In this document: piece by piece, positions 46,401 to 54,511 of the stretch | How positions within the stretch are numbered: the first letter of the stretch is position 1 | Layout: each line of letters opens with the position of its first letter | Assembly: GCF_964275005.1 (NCBI RefSeq) | Contig: NC_092697.1 | Coordinates: 18,998,638 to 19,062,637, forward strand | From: Diadema setosum | Lineage: Eukaryota; Echinodermata; Echinoidea; Diadematoida; Diadematidae | Length of the DNA stretch: 64,000 bases | Direction of reading: 5' to 3' | Position numbers and translations under genes: made by a program | Notes under the pieces: model-generated | Database searches by the model: none | Told to the model about the DNA's origin: nothing | The model's input: the letters and a program-made list of their open reading frames with translations, nothing else

Positions 46401-49400
46401 GGTTTGCTGAAATGATGTGTCGTTTTGGAGTATTTTGAGAAAAATAATAAAAGTCGGTAGACCGACTTTTATTCCAGAAGGCTCCAGACTAACTCGGTCT
46501 CAGGGAATTCTCGACCCTATTTCAGACAATTTACACACAGTTCGTGATCGCCATGTTCATCAGTACTCTATACTACGGGTACCAAACGAGGCCTTGATGA
46601 GCAGACAGGAAAGTGCGTGCTAATCCTGTACAAAACAAATGGACAGCGCGCGGTCCTCAAAGCCTATATACGCGCGCATCACCTCAGTTGCTGAGACGCG
46701 CGGTCTTTGAAGTTTTTGTTGTTGTTTATAAAGCGTCTTTGATGTTTTTAGAGGTGCTTGAGAGGCGCACACTAATTTTGCATGCGCGCCAAAGAGGTTT
46801 TTGATGCGCGCGTTGTAACAACTCGGACCATTACTGCGAGTAGCCAGAACGCTACAATGTAGTTTATACAGGCCGCTCCCATATGCATAGTGCAACGCTG
46901 TACAATCCAGAGGGATCCCGCCGTCAAGCAAAGCGAGGCTGAGTTATCCCCGAGTCCGAGTCTAGCCTGACCCCGTTCGGGTAAGTTCTGAGACTGAACG
47001 TTTTTTGTTAATATTTCCCATTTTCGTCGTTACCCATCGAATATCTTGTTATTACAGCGTTATTCCGCACATTTCCTAGGCATACGTTCACATTTTGGAG
47101 CAAAATTTGACAACTTTTGCAGGCGTACCAGAACTTTCTTTGGGCTTTAACCCTAATCAGGCTGGGCTTTTTTGGCCATGCTATATCTGGGGGGGGGGGG
47201 GGGGCGGATTCCGCCCCCCCTTGAGATCTCGCCTATGGAACGCGCGATTGCGCCGAAAATCGGCACACGCGACGCCCGCGACGTATTCTATCAAAATGTA
47301 TGGTTGCTTTCTCCGAAAAATTTTTCTTATATTTTATATTAATTAATTATTGCAATTTATGCATAAAATCAGTTTTGGGCTCTAAATCCCTTATTAATGC
47401 TCCAATTAAGCTAATTTCTTTTTAAAAATGTTTCTTGTATCATTCTTCTGAGACATAGGATAAAAAAAAAATCTGTATCGAAATTAATTTCCTATGTATT
47501 TTATTGTTTTTTGAATTTCTTATATATTTCCTTGTTTTTTGACCTTTTGTTTTTGTTTGTTTTTTGGCCAAAATTTGTCACAGACATTTTTCAAAGCATT
47601 ATTATGCTAAAATAAATTAATTTCGGCCATTCTAAGTGAAGATATGAATTTTTATGTGAATTAATTGAAAAAACACAATTTGCATTCGATTTGTACACAA
47701 AATCACGTTTTGGAGCAATTTTGGGGTTGACAAATTTTTTTCGAACGGGCGTCGCGTCAAAACGGTACGCGCGGGCGCAACAATTTGGGTCTCAAAATTT
47801 GCGCGATACTTGAAAGAAAAAAGTCATGAAACATCGCGGCGGGAGCTTATCGCATTGCGAAGATATTGCGCGAAACGTCGAGGGGGGGGGGCGGATTCTG
47901 CCCCCCCCCCCCAGCCTGATTAGGGTTAAGTTTTTATGTTGCGTTTCTATTATGGGTCATAACTTTTGATCCATAATGTTAAGTTTTTATGGTGCATTTC
48001 TATTATGGGTCATAACTTTTGATCCATAGGTCCGTTTGTGACTAAACTTGGATGGTAGATGTCCCTTTGGGAGTGGATGATTACCACAAGGTCAAAGGTC
48101 ACAAGCAGGGGTCAACAAACCTTGAGAGCCCAATGTTAAGTTTTTATGGCGCATTTCTATTATGGGTCATAACTTTTGATCCATAACTCCATTTGTAACT
48201 AAACTTGGATGGTAGATGTCCCTTTGGGAGTGGATGGTCACCACAAGGTCAATGGTCAAAAGCATGGGTCAACAAACTTTTAGAGCCCAATGTTCAGTTT
48301 TTATGGCGCGTTTCTATTATGGGTCATAACTTTTGATCCATAGGTCCGTTTGTGACCAAACTTGGATGGTAGATGTCCCTTGGGGAGTGGGTGATCACCA
48401 CAAGGTCAAAGGTCACAAGCATGGGTCAACGAACTTTTAGAGCCCAATGTTAAGTTTTTAATGGCGCGTTTCTATTGTGGGTCATAACTTTTGATCCATA
48501 GGTCCATTTGTGACCAAACTTGGATGGTAGATGTCCCTTGGGGAGTGGATAGTCACCACAAGGGCGAGACACATTTTGGCACTTGCCTTGTTCCATCTGT
48601 ATGGTCCTCTTCATGTGGTGAATTTAAGATTTAGCATGTTTATATGTAATGGTTCTTTGAAACTAAATCCATTCTGACTTGTTAATAATAGAGATGGCAA
48701 TAATTGCTCTTACCAAGCTTTTGCTCATTTGACTCAAGCACACAAGTGCCAAGGGGAAACCACCTGTTCTGATGGAGCTAACTCCAGCCTGCGATGGTCC
48801 CAGCAAATCAGTCTTCCTTCAGGCCCTGGCCAAATCTGACACCACCGCTTGGCCCACTGTCTCTTCCTCTGGGGGTTCATCTAGATTAAGGCACAGGAGC
48901 TCAACCTCAAGTCTGTCTTCTGCTATATCTGAGGAGGAGCTGCAGCTGGTACCCAGACCCAGCCCTAAGCCAATCACAGACAAAGTATGTCAGTGTTGAA
49001 TTGGTCTTTCCTCACTGTTTAGATTCAAGCATTACTTCATGTTCAAAAGTGTGATCTCTAGATGATAGATATAATCATTTGATATTTGGTGAATTTAGAT
49101 TGACACAGACTGCATAGAGATAGCTACACATTGTGACATTTAGTTTATGAGAATTTTTATGAATATGACTATACAAATAATCATGCTAATCATCATGATG
49201 ATAATAAAGATGGTAATACAGTATTCACCGCACACAATTTGGGCACCTAATAATCAGGATCATTGGGTAGATAATATATGCCTCCAAAAACATTTCCAGT
49301 GCCCGCTATTTTCACTGCACAAATGGGCACAGACCTCCGATGAATGGGACACTATTTTTTTAAGTGATCTTTATTTTTGTCATATTTTGCACAAAATAGC

Positions 49401-52400
49401 TACCAAAAACCCCCAATACAACTTTACAAAGATTTCCCATCAATTGCTGTTTATATAAACATATGTATACAGTACTTAAAAAGCAAGTTTCAGACTAATC
49501 AGTTTTGCAATGTCCATCCAGTAAAACCACTAACTTATGCTACTTTATGCCTCACGAAGTTTCACTGTGGACATGTGGCGAGTTAACTATATGAACATTT
49601 GATTGAACATTGACAACACATGTACACAGTCAATAATACAAACATGCGCTAGTTGGCCAGAGCCCGATAACATGTTGTGGAAGCTATGATCAAACGCATG
49701 GCAGGAATATAAAAAACTGACTAAATTTCATCATGAATTACGTGTACTTCTCTTTGACATTAATTTGATGGTAGCTTTTCAGGATATAAAAAGGGCTGAA
49801 CTTTTGCTAGTTACCGGGTACATATAAGGCATGGTGATTGAATGAACCTTCCCTCGACGTACGCGTATCCATGGTGATTCTTGGTAGTCATTGCCATGGA
49901 TATGGATTTATACGGAACATCTTACATGCCCAAGCTGTGAATGATGACAGAGAAAGAAATACATTGGTAAGGTATCAGAGAACAAAAGTAAAAAGGCCCC
50001 TTTTATGAAAGAAAGTGTTAACTTTTTAATGTTTGTCTTTTGCATTCAAACAAAGATGACAGAAGAACCTGATTGCAATTACTCTATGTTAGTGCAAGAT
50101 CATTGGGGGAGGAGTTTTTGTCAGTGGGGTAGTACATAGAGCCTACAATGTACAAACATGTATGAGCATGTGTGTTGTATGTACTATCAGTGCCTTTGTC
50201 AGTGTTGCGTACGTGATCATTGCGAAATCAGGCACCCCGCTTCAAGGGGCTGTTTTTGCTTCTCCCAACTGATCCCAATTATGCAGCAAGTACTGTACTA
50301 TTGACAATACAAATAGAATGAAAGCAAATTTGAGGTAAACTTAGGTAAAAGCAACTTAGAGAGTTAACTTTAAGAGTAATCAACCTGTATTACAATAAAT
50401 AAACAAGTATGAAACGATGAAGTCAGTTACAAAGCAAACTTCACAGAATATACTTATTGTTACTGTCATTCAGTCAACACCACCTTCCACCATATACCCT
50501 TGTTTGTTTGTTTGTTTGTTTGTTTCAGAGTCCATCTGTCCTGCCGTCTGTTCCAGAGCTTTCATTCTTCTATGACAGTTTCTCTGACCCAGTGGACTTC
50601 TCCCAGGGGGGCCACATTCAGAAACCTCCTGATTCCACATTGCCACATCAGCCAAGACCCCACAAGACCCAGCTTTATGCCCAAGGACAAGGCCATAAAC
50701 AGGGAAAGTTACATCGTCGCCAAAGGCTCCCAGGAACTTCAGCTGGTGCAGGAACACAGGTTGAGACCCAATCAAGGTTGCCGAGAGGGAAACGAATTGT
50801 TCAAAATCACTCCCAGTTCAGGCCAGGACCACTCAGAACACTGAATGGTCAAGAAATGGACAGTTCCAGGCAGAGTGGTCCTGCGGTCTACATGCATGCT
50901 TCTCATCCCAGTGGCGGGAGGCATAATACCAGTGAAAACACAGGTCTCCATCGGTCAAAAAATACAAAAATGCATCATCATCAGAACATGAGCTTCCCTG
51001 GATCTGCATCACATAGATCATCCCAGAGCCAAAGGAGGCAACAGCACCATTCCAACAGCAGAAGTAGCAGAAATGTGGGAAGCAGACATGACAGGCATCA
51101 TCAGGGAGTGCCCATTGCACCGGATTACCAGCCAGAGAAGAGCCCCAACTTGGAAGTGACTGACTTCCAGATTTCAGAGAAGATTCCTACAAGATTTCAT
51201 GCACCAGCTCTCAATAAGAAACACAGACAGAAAGTCCATCCCACAGAAAGTGATTTGTTGCATGTGTCAGGTGGCAGTCACAATGTAAACCAAGAACACC
51301 CTGCAATCTCCAGTGCTCCCATCCATACACACGCAGATAATGGCCATAACAACTCACATCGGTTCAGTAGACAGAATGCTGGGACACAACAATCTCCTTC
51401 AGATGCCAGCCTGCCCACTTGTAATCACAAAAATGCCACTGCATCCAATCAATCCAGTATGCAGCCTTCTAGTGAGAAAGGTGCACCCGTCCAAACTCTG
51501 TTACCAGGGAGGCAGCCTGATGGATCAGCTCCTGACAACCAAGAAGTTGATACCAGAACCCTTCGTCAGCTACAGAGGCAAGAAGAACTGATTCAACAGC
51601 TTCAGGATCAGGCAAGTGTTGAGAGAAGTACAGATGAAAATCTGATAGGCAACTTTTTTCCCATTACTCCATTACCACTGTACTCTGTGCTTGGAAACGT
51701 TATTGCGGAAAAAGTTTTGTGCTGCGATGTTTAGAAGATCAAATGTTACAGAAGTTTTGGAGTTTGTGCAGCACTTTTATTTGAAAATTTTGCCGAAATG
51801 TAAGTGTCTTGTAGGGTTTGCATGCCCATATATTATATATAGAAGTGGAGCATAGGACTTCAGGGTTAATTATACTTCAAATATGTTTCTCATCACAGAG
51901 TAGGTTTTGTTCTGCAATCAAGTGTGGCTATTATGTCTGAGCGTTCTTTTAAGTTACACACTAGTAGAATTACTTTTGAAAAAGGTCCATTTTCTTGTCA
52001 AACATTAACAGTTCTACATTGATGGGGATTGTGATATGCAGTAAACAATGGTATCTGTGTGTAATGTATATAGACTGCACTCGACAGTGAGGTTTAGAGG
52101 CATTATTCACCATTTGCAGATGAAACAAAAACACAGCTTTAGTGCTTCAAAATACTTCTAAATTGTGAGTCACGGATAGAAACAACCAATGTAAAAGTGT
52201 TAATTAGTATAATCAATGTTAAGAATTCTAAATATACAAAATGTGAACAATAGTTGTAATAAAAATGTTTCTGTACTAAACCTTCTGCAGTTATGGTTTA
52301 GTGGGAAAAATAGTGATATCTCCTTCAGGCGTTATTACGAAATTTTTGTATGGTAGGATGTTTTGTGATACAACTGACCTTCACATATGTATCAAATGTG

Positions 52401-53409
52401 ATATCTCAAACATTTTTGAATCACTGCTCCCATTGGTAAACAGCATCTTTCAAGAATGCAAATGTATTTCTCTAAGCTTATTATATGTTATCAGTGTCTG
52501 GGAATGTGGTCCTCAGCATTCAGTTTTGTTTTTTTGTTTGTTTTTTTTTTTCCTCACTTCCTAGATCAAGTTGCTGCTTGAAGTCCATGGTCATGGAGAG
52601 CAGCAAATGACCTCTCTACCCTCTGGATTGATGACACCCCCAGCAACACCACAGGCTGGCCAGGCTGGCCAACCACTGGCTGGTCCACCACTGGCTGGTC
52701 CACCCCAGGCCGGTCCATCCCCATATCCAGGGCTTGATGGACAGCACGTCTCACCCATGCTGGGAAATAATGACATGATCCAGAGCTCCTCCATGTCTGG
52801 AGCTGTGTCTGCATCTGACATGCCAATTCAAGCTCCGCCCACTTGTTGGAGTAATCACCAACGTGACGGTGCAACACCTCAAGACTGTCACACCACACTC
52901 ATCTATCAAGGAGTCTCAGTACCAAGCTCTCATTCTGTCAAAGCACCTGTCACTGCACACCAGGGTTCAAAGGTTACACTTCACATTGCCAGATGCCCAG
53001 TATCCAGTCCAGTGGTGGCAACACAGGCTGTATCCTCTCCAGTCATGTGCAGCATGGCTGTCAACACAGGTCAGAGTTTATTTTGGCAGATGCCAGAACA
53101 CCACAGCAATCCAGTCATGACAAAGCCTCCTGCTACTCTATCAACACAGACACATAACACTCAGACTGAAGCCAGTGCTCATGCCCCGTCCAAGCACCCG
53201 ATGACCATGCCTTATCCCGCCACATCAACCCCTGTTGCACCCCCTCTCCAGGTTGTGAACGGTGGGGATGGCTGCCACTGTGATTACAGCAGGGAGGGGA
53301 GAAGCCTGAGTGCTGTGCTGCAGTGTACTAGAGAGGAGACACAGAGTATTGATGGGGTAGACATGACAAGCTATCCGTCAGGCTCTCCTGGGAAGTCATC
53401 GCAGTCAAG
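28207..53409 (+). CDS. STIL: STIL centriolar assembly protein (5' eleven coding exons; 3' end beyond window)
   Basis: Exons 28286-28437 (CDS part), 29184-29234, 30670-30785, 31727-31908, 33974-34221, 35036-35119, 35785-35871, 37560-37704, 48739-48984, 50529-51611 and 52565-53409 join in phase to about 1,079 residues (human STIL 1,287). STIL (SAS-5/Ana2 family) recruits SAS-6 to the new centriole, binds CPAP and activates PLK4. Seen: the conserved STIL N-terminal domain (about residues 45-355, e.g. [35 protein letters not shown]); the PRP-type CPAP-binding motif PRPSPKP (from 427) with PSVPELS (about 443-449); a short coiled coil [23 protein letters not shown] (782-804); and [11 protein letters not shown]. 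Between these lie long S/H/Q-rich disordered stretches. The C-terminal STAN domain is not in the window. The 5' UTR is probably split. No other family combines these blocks, so identity is secure; the start codon and one exon are less so. Confidence 0.93.
28466..28720 (+). repeat. Dispersed repeat family R3 copy
   Basis: Contains GTGTGATAGAATGTACAAAT, then GGTACCATACCCTCC and AGAATGTGTGGAAGGTGAAC. Related copies lie at 33450-33560 and 43066-43215 in the same orientation. Confidence 0.65.
29184..29234 (+). CDS. STIL: STIL exon
   Basis: 51 nt, acceptor tttcgtag, donor gttagt. Completes W, then [17 protein letters not shown]; human STIL has NPTPTGDFIYLHLSYYRNP here. Confidence 0.85.
29235..30669 (+). 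other. STIL intron; no other feature
   Basis: A (GTTT)n tract at 29311-29348. The rest is AT-rich with no recognised element. Confidence 0.5.
30670..30785 (+). CDS. STIL: STIL exon
   Basis: Acceptor tccttgtag, donor gttaaa. Reads [20 protein letters not shown] then [13 protein letters not shown], matching TEKTIRLAYRHAKQ...CFLLGSLTADE of human STIL. Phase 2 in, phase 1 out. Confidence 0.92.
30786..31726 (+). other. STIL intron; no other feature
   Basis: Nothing recognised apart from intron sequence. Confidence 0.5.
31727..31908 (+). CDS. STIL: STIL exon
   Basis: Acceptor ctctttcag, donor gtttgt. Reads [32 protein letters not shown] and VEDCAVAFK. Very close to VTLTVDRFDPGRE and TASLPGDFLIP of vertebrate STIL. 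Confidence 0.95.
32315..33450 (-). mobile_element. 5'-truncated CR1/L2-like LINE
   Basis: The minus-strand 3' end is GGCGCATTATAAGTACCCTG followed by (TATTAT)n, a tail typical of CR1/L2-like non-LTR elements. The copy keeps only the C-terminal half of the reverse transcriptase and lies in a STIL intron. Confidence 0.8.
32497..33492 (-). pseudogene. Non-LTR reverse transcriptase, C-terminal half
   Basis: Two pieces of one frame separated by an in-frame TAG near 33245. The upstream piece has the catalytic YADD box ([15 protein letters not shown]). The 248-residue piece has [65 protein letters not shown] and [14 protein letters not shown], the post-palm thumb and C-terminal blocks of CR1/jockey-type RTs. 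Endonuclease and fingers are missing, so it is dead. Confidence 0.85.
33974..34221 (+). CDS. STIL: STIL exon
   Basis: Acceptor after a poly-C tract (ccccccatacag), donor GG/gtaaga. Reads [32 protein letters not shown] and [16 protein letters not shown], ending DVQGKYRTG. Human: [17 protein letters not shown]...QVQGTYKYG. Phase 0 in, phase 2 out. A second GT at 34206 would drop GKYRTG and break the phase, so 34222 is chosen. Confidence 0.93.
34222..35035 (+). other. STIL intron with long G and CA tracts
   Basis: 25-base G run at 34631-34655, and a C run followed by (CA)n at 34817-34852. No gene. Confidence 0.6.
35036..35119 (+). CDS. STIL: STIL exon
   Basis: Acceptor ttatttcag, donor AT/gtaagt. 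Reads [20 protein letters not shown] then STLPLVG, almost identical to vertebrate [18 protein letters not shown]. It is one of the most conserved STIL blocks. Confidence 0.96.
35120..35784 (+). other. STIL intron; no other feature
   Basis: Nothing recognised. Confidence 0.5.
35785..35871 (+). CDS. STIL: STIL exon
   Basis: Acceptor cttctcag, donor AG/gtaagg. Reads [29 protein letters not shown]; human [25 protein letters not shown]. Confidence 0.94.
   Translation: MVEWCKSCVKPCGMVSLSPVPEQQHHTR
36172..37148 (-). repeat. Dispersed repeat R2, copy interrupted by a TTAA element
   Basis: Reverse complement of 27060-27240. It is split at its TTAA by the 767-bp element at 36355-37121; see that entry. 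Confidence 0.75.
36355..37121. mobile_element. piggyBac-like MITE, copy A
   Basis: TTAA at 36351-36354 and 37122-37125 flanks CCCTAACTAGGCCGGGG and the complement of CCCGGCCTAGTTAGGG. CCC-starting ends with a TTAA duplication are diagnostic of the piggyBac superfamily. Inside are a C run (36385-36396) and the words CGACGTTCC, CGCGACGTTTCATGAC. There is no transposase. Copy B (47151-47925) is related, in opposite orientation. Confidence 0.88.
37149..37559 (+). other. STIL intron; no other feature
   Basis: AT-rich, nothing recognised. Confidence 0.5.
37560..37704 (+). CDS. STIL: STIL exon
   Basis: Acceptor ccccacataag, donor AAG/gtagga. Reads [40 protein letters not shown] and RENLHVYK. Human: [20 protein letters not shown]...TSKETLHLFK. 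Phase 2 in, phase 0 out. It ends the N-terminal domain. Confidence 0.9.
37705..39344 (+). other. Start of an 11-kb STIL intron
   Basis: At 37900-38060 there is a repeat rich in GTTTCATAAA and GGATGTCAACT words, a type of short interspersed element. The 38560-38900 stretch has CpG-bearing unique DNA without a supported exon. Confidence 0.45.
39345..41180 (-). CDS. DIRS-like reverse transcriptase / RNase H
   Basis: 611 codons without a stop. RT blocks: [53 protein letters not shown] and the catalytic [11 protein letters not shown] (YLDD). The RNase H part carries [16 protein letters not shown] and [15 protein letters not shown]. Next come a conserved [20 protein letters not shown] and [13 protein letters not shown], a signature seen in DIRS-type polyproteins. 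The last residues (about [11 protein letters not shown]) look like read-through into flanking DNA, so the frame is probably cut off at the truncation point. In the family this enzyme copies element RNA into DNA for recombinase-mediated insertion. Confidence 0.85.
   Translation of the reverse strand: MLPSCARLTPLIFQNKSAFFRRQAAPPATKSRPPLHPSQQRPGSKENLTGACLEEVSYPNSQSLHNSQVGGRLKQFYDEWCKITSDPFILSAIKKGYELEFNPELGPPSRSYPIFEYQKDNKEREAIQEEIRKLVAKNVIEPCTHKSGEFVSNIFTRPKKNGSLRIILNLSDLNKYMSYQHFKMDGIHVAMDLISSNCFLASVDLQDAYYSVPIHPSHKKYLKFVWQRQLYQFKVLPNGLSTAPRLFTKLLKPVFASLRQEGHVVVGYLDDTIIIGKDAELTHKAVQATTSLFAQLGFLVHPEKSVLQPTQVIQFLGFTLDSHAMTISLPDSKEEEIIEACSDLLGQNKPSVRVVARVIGKIISTFPAIQYGPLHYRSLERDQINALKRNRGHFDRPMHLSENAKQNLRWWILNVKGLKSPIQRKGWGASDLRIKTGGRWNEQEMVRARNNDINFLETLAAEFGLMALCADMHDVHILIRLDNTTAVAYLNNMGGCKSIDCDEVACRIWGWCVERNIWLTAEHLPGRLNTEADTMSRKFNDKSEWMLNREVFKDVVDHFGTPEIDLFASRLNAQVPRYISWYPEPEAESVNAFLTQSSKCILYRTHMHCIV
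41119..42005 (-). pseudogene. DIRS-like gag ORF with frameshift
   Basis: The 5' piece (42005 to about 41640) has A/P/S/K-rich sequence and a coiled-coil-like [19 protein letters not shown]. The frame then has to shift near 41640 to continue with an acidic stretch ([13 protein letters not shown]) and [45 protein letters not shown], a pattern typical of DIRS gag proteins. It ends at 41119, overlapping the RT frame by about 60 bp. Confidence 0.7.
42006..42234. other. Probable DIRS 5' flank
   Basis: GC-richer non-coding stretch upstream of the gag frame (for example GGCGCATGCGCGAGCGGGA). It may include the element's leader; terminal repeats not identified. Confidence 0.4.
42235..43215 (+). repeat. 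R3 repeat block with tandem ~150-200-bp units
   Basis: The words TTCAAGTTTGTTCATGG, TTCACCAAACTTGGCAGG, GCATCCC(T/A)AGGG and AATGGGCACCAT(G/A)C recur at about 42240-42430, 42500-42600, 42700-42910 and 43066-43215. C and G homopolymers lie between. Such ACCAAACTTGG repeats are common in marine invertebrate genomes. Confidence 0.7.
43216..43880 (+). other. STIL intron; no other feature
   Basis: Nothing recognised except a GTTATGAAACGGGGCCC word at 43315 resembling, inverted, the one at about 37905. Confidence 0.4.
43895..44040. repeat. Imperfect (ATA/ATG)n trinucleotide array
   Basis: Over 140 bp of AATAAT / GATAAT units. Frames through it give poly-N or poly-I and are artefacts. Confidence 0.9.
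44045..45344. mobile_element. Element with ATGCCTCCGCCA ends and internal ~125-bp tandem repeats
   Basis: The left end ATGCCTCCGCCA is mirrored by TGGCGGAGGCAT at 45313-45324 and again at 45333-45344. After a GTCCGTCCG run come three or more copies of a unit with ACCAAACTTGGTCCAAG, GATGTATGATGGGGCAATTA and AAAGGTCAAGGTCAAAT (about 44145, 44290, 44450), then more decayed copies. Non-coding. Confidence 0.7.
45345..46060 (+). other. STIL intron; no other feature
   Basis: G run at 45963-45974; nothing else recognised. Confidence 0.45.
46310..47146. other. Sequence inserted in the tandem-repeat element
   Basis: Contains a hairpin AAAGTCGGTAGACCGACTTT at 46450 and several GCGCGC-bearing words at 46650-46820. 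No supported gene; origin unknown. Confidence 0.4.
47151..47925. mobile_element. piggyBac-like MITE, copy B
   Basis: TTAA at 47147-47150 and 47926-47929 flanks CCCTAATCAGGCTGGG and the complement CCCAGCCTGATTAGGG. Internal words (CGAAACGTCGAGGGGGG, AAAGTCATGAAACATCGCGG) match copy A in reverse, so it is the same family in opposite orientation. No transposase. Confidence 0.88.
48739..48984 (+). CDS. STIL: STIL exon with PRP (CPAP-binding) motif
   Basis: Acceptor catttgactcaag (weaker than the others) and donor AAA/gtatgt; phase 0 on both sides, fitting the neighbours. Reads [20 protein letters not shown], a serine-rich stretch, then [19 protein letters not shown]. PRPxPxP is the core of the STIL segment that docks on the CPAP TCP/G-box in vertebrates and fish. 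The exon's left edge is the least certain of all STIL exons. Confidence 0.82.
48985..50528 (+). other. STIL intron
   Basis: Some ATA/ATG-rich tracts near 49150-49220 and (GTTT)n at 50501-50524 next to the acceptor. No other gene or clear element. Confidence 0.5.
50529..51611 (+). CDS. STIL: STIL large central exon
   Basis: 361 codons; acceptor (gttt)n-cag; donor CAG/gcaagt, a non-canonical GC donor. It starts [17 protein letters not shown], finishing the CPAP-binding segment (human QPSVPELSLVLDG), and continues with a long low-complexity region rich in H, Q, S and N. It ends [20 protein letters not shown], the first half of the coiled coil. Reading through the donor reaches a stop at 51734. 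Confidence 0.92.
51612..52564 (+). other. GC-AG intron of STIL
   Basis: Starts gcaagt, ends ttcctcacttcctag. No GT donor nearby keeps the frame and the coiled-coil heptads. No other feature inside. Confidence 0.75.
52565..53409 (+). CDS. STIL: STIL exon, coiled coil end and SLFW block
   Basis: Reads [15 protein letters not shown], completing the coiled coil (human QIQRLLEAQ). A G/P/A repeat ([20 protein letters not shown]) follows, then [11 protein letters not shown], matching IAVSTGASLFW of vertebrate STIL. It ends [11 protein letters not shown] with donor AG/gtatgg, phase 2. The downstream exons, including STAN, are not in the window. Confidence 0.92.
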
Positions 53410-53724
53410 GTATGGATTTCATATTATCCCTGATAGATGTAGATTTTTCAGAGAACTCCAGCAGTAACAAATCTTATAGATCTGAGACTGTAAATCTTAC
53501 AATGTCAAAAATTCAGTTTTCATTTAGAGAGGACTGCCTAAATTGTACAGTAATTTCATCAGTAAAGCAAGAAAAAAGAGTTCACATTAATTTAGAAACA
53601 TCTAATGAACAAAGATGTTGAGCAAAGAGAACATGTACCTTAGTTCACTGTATTTGTCAGATTGTTTACCTAAAATTTTATTTTTCACTTGCCTTTAATA
53701 GCAAGGAAATAGCACAATTTCTTT
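53410..53724 (+). other. STIL intron start; no other feature
   Basis: Nothing recognised before the LINE tail. Confidence 0.45.
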
Positions 53725-54511
53725 TCAATTTTTTTTCAATTCAAAGTTTATTTCATTTTCCGACAAAACATAAGTTACACTTCTTTTGACAACAGAGAAT
53801 AAGGTAAACAGAACATTATGTATTGAAAAGAATGTACAACAATTGAGGACCTTATAGTAATTATACATTGTTGTAAAGAAAGAAACAGAAGTGATCGAAA
53901 TGAAGTACATGTATAACTTTGCTTAAAGTGCGAAAAATGGAGAGACCCACTAAAAAGACAGAGCTTGTAGAATGTGGGCCCCTCTGGAAAAATAACATCA
54001 ATGGGAAGATTAATTGAAGCATCATAAATACAAAAGGAAAAAAGAAGAAAAAAAAAAGAAGAAGAAGAAGTCTGGAAGCCCACTAAGAATTAGATTCACA
54101 GATAAATACATTTACTTTCATAGACGCGAACAAACATAGAAAAAGACTATAGACAACGAAACAACTACTGAAGAAAAGGTTGTACGGGACAAAACGGAAT
54201 GGACAAGACTAACAAACAGAAGACAAAATAGCAAACGAAAATGCACAACAGAGACAGCGATCTCCGACAGAAGCATGTCAAGAGAAACAGATGATAGTTG
54301 TGGAGAAAAAAAAAGTGATATTGTAACGCCTGAAAGGAGAAAAGCAAGGAAATGAAGGGACGTATGAACAGGAGTAAGATAGAAATTCAAGTCTTTGACG
54401 CTTTGGGCGATAGCGTAGATGGCAGCAGACATCCACTAAAAAGAATACAATTTATTCTTCAAAGAGGAAAAAAGGTAATTAAGTCAGTAAGTGAGAAAGA
54501 AGGCCAAATGG

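Larger units (their letters stand above)
46061..48590. repeat. Second GTCCGTCCG-type element with ~157-bp tandem units, split by insertions
   Basis: Begins near GTCGAGCCCACCGGAGGTGA and GTCTGTCCGTCCGTTGTC at 46060-46135. The distal part, 47935-48590, holds four units about 157 bp apart, each with GGGTCATAACTTTTGATCCA (48004, 48161, 48318, 48477), GGATGGTAGATGTCCCTT and CACAAGGTCA. It ends AGGGCGAGACACATTTTGGC. The block 46310-47930 interrupts it and includes a piggyBac-like MITE. Confidence 0.65.

Noticed and set aside
54118..54432. 104-aa minus-strand ORF downstream of the LINE RT
   Set aside because: Hydrophobic low-complexity frame in the LINE 3' UTR with no conserved motif.
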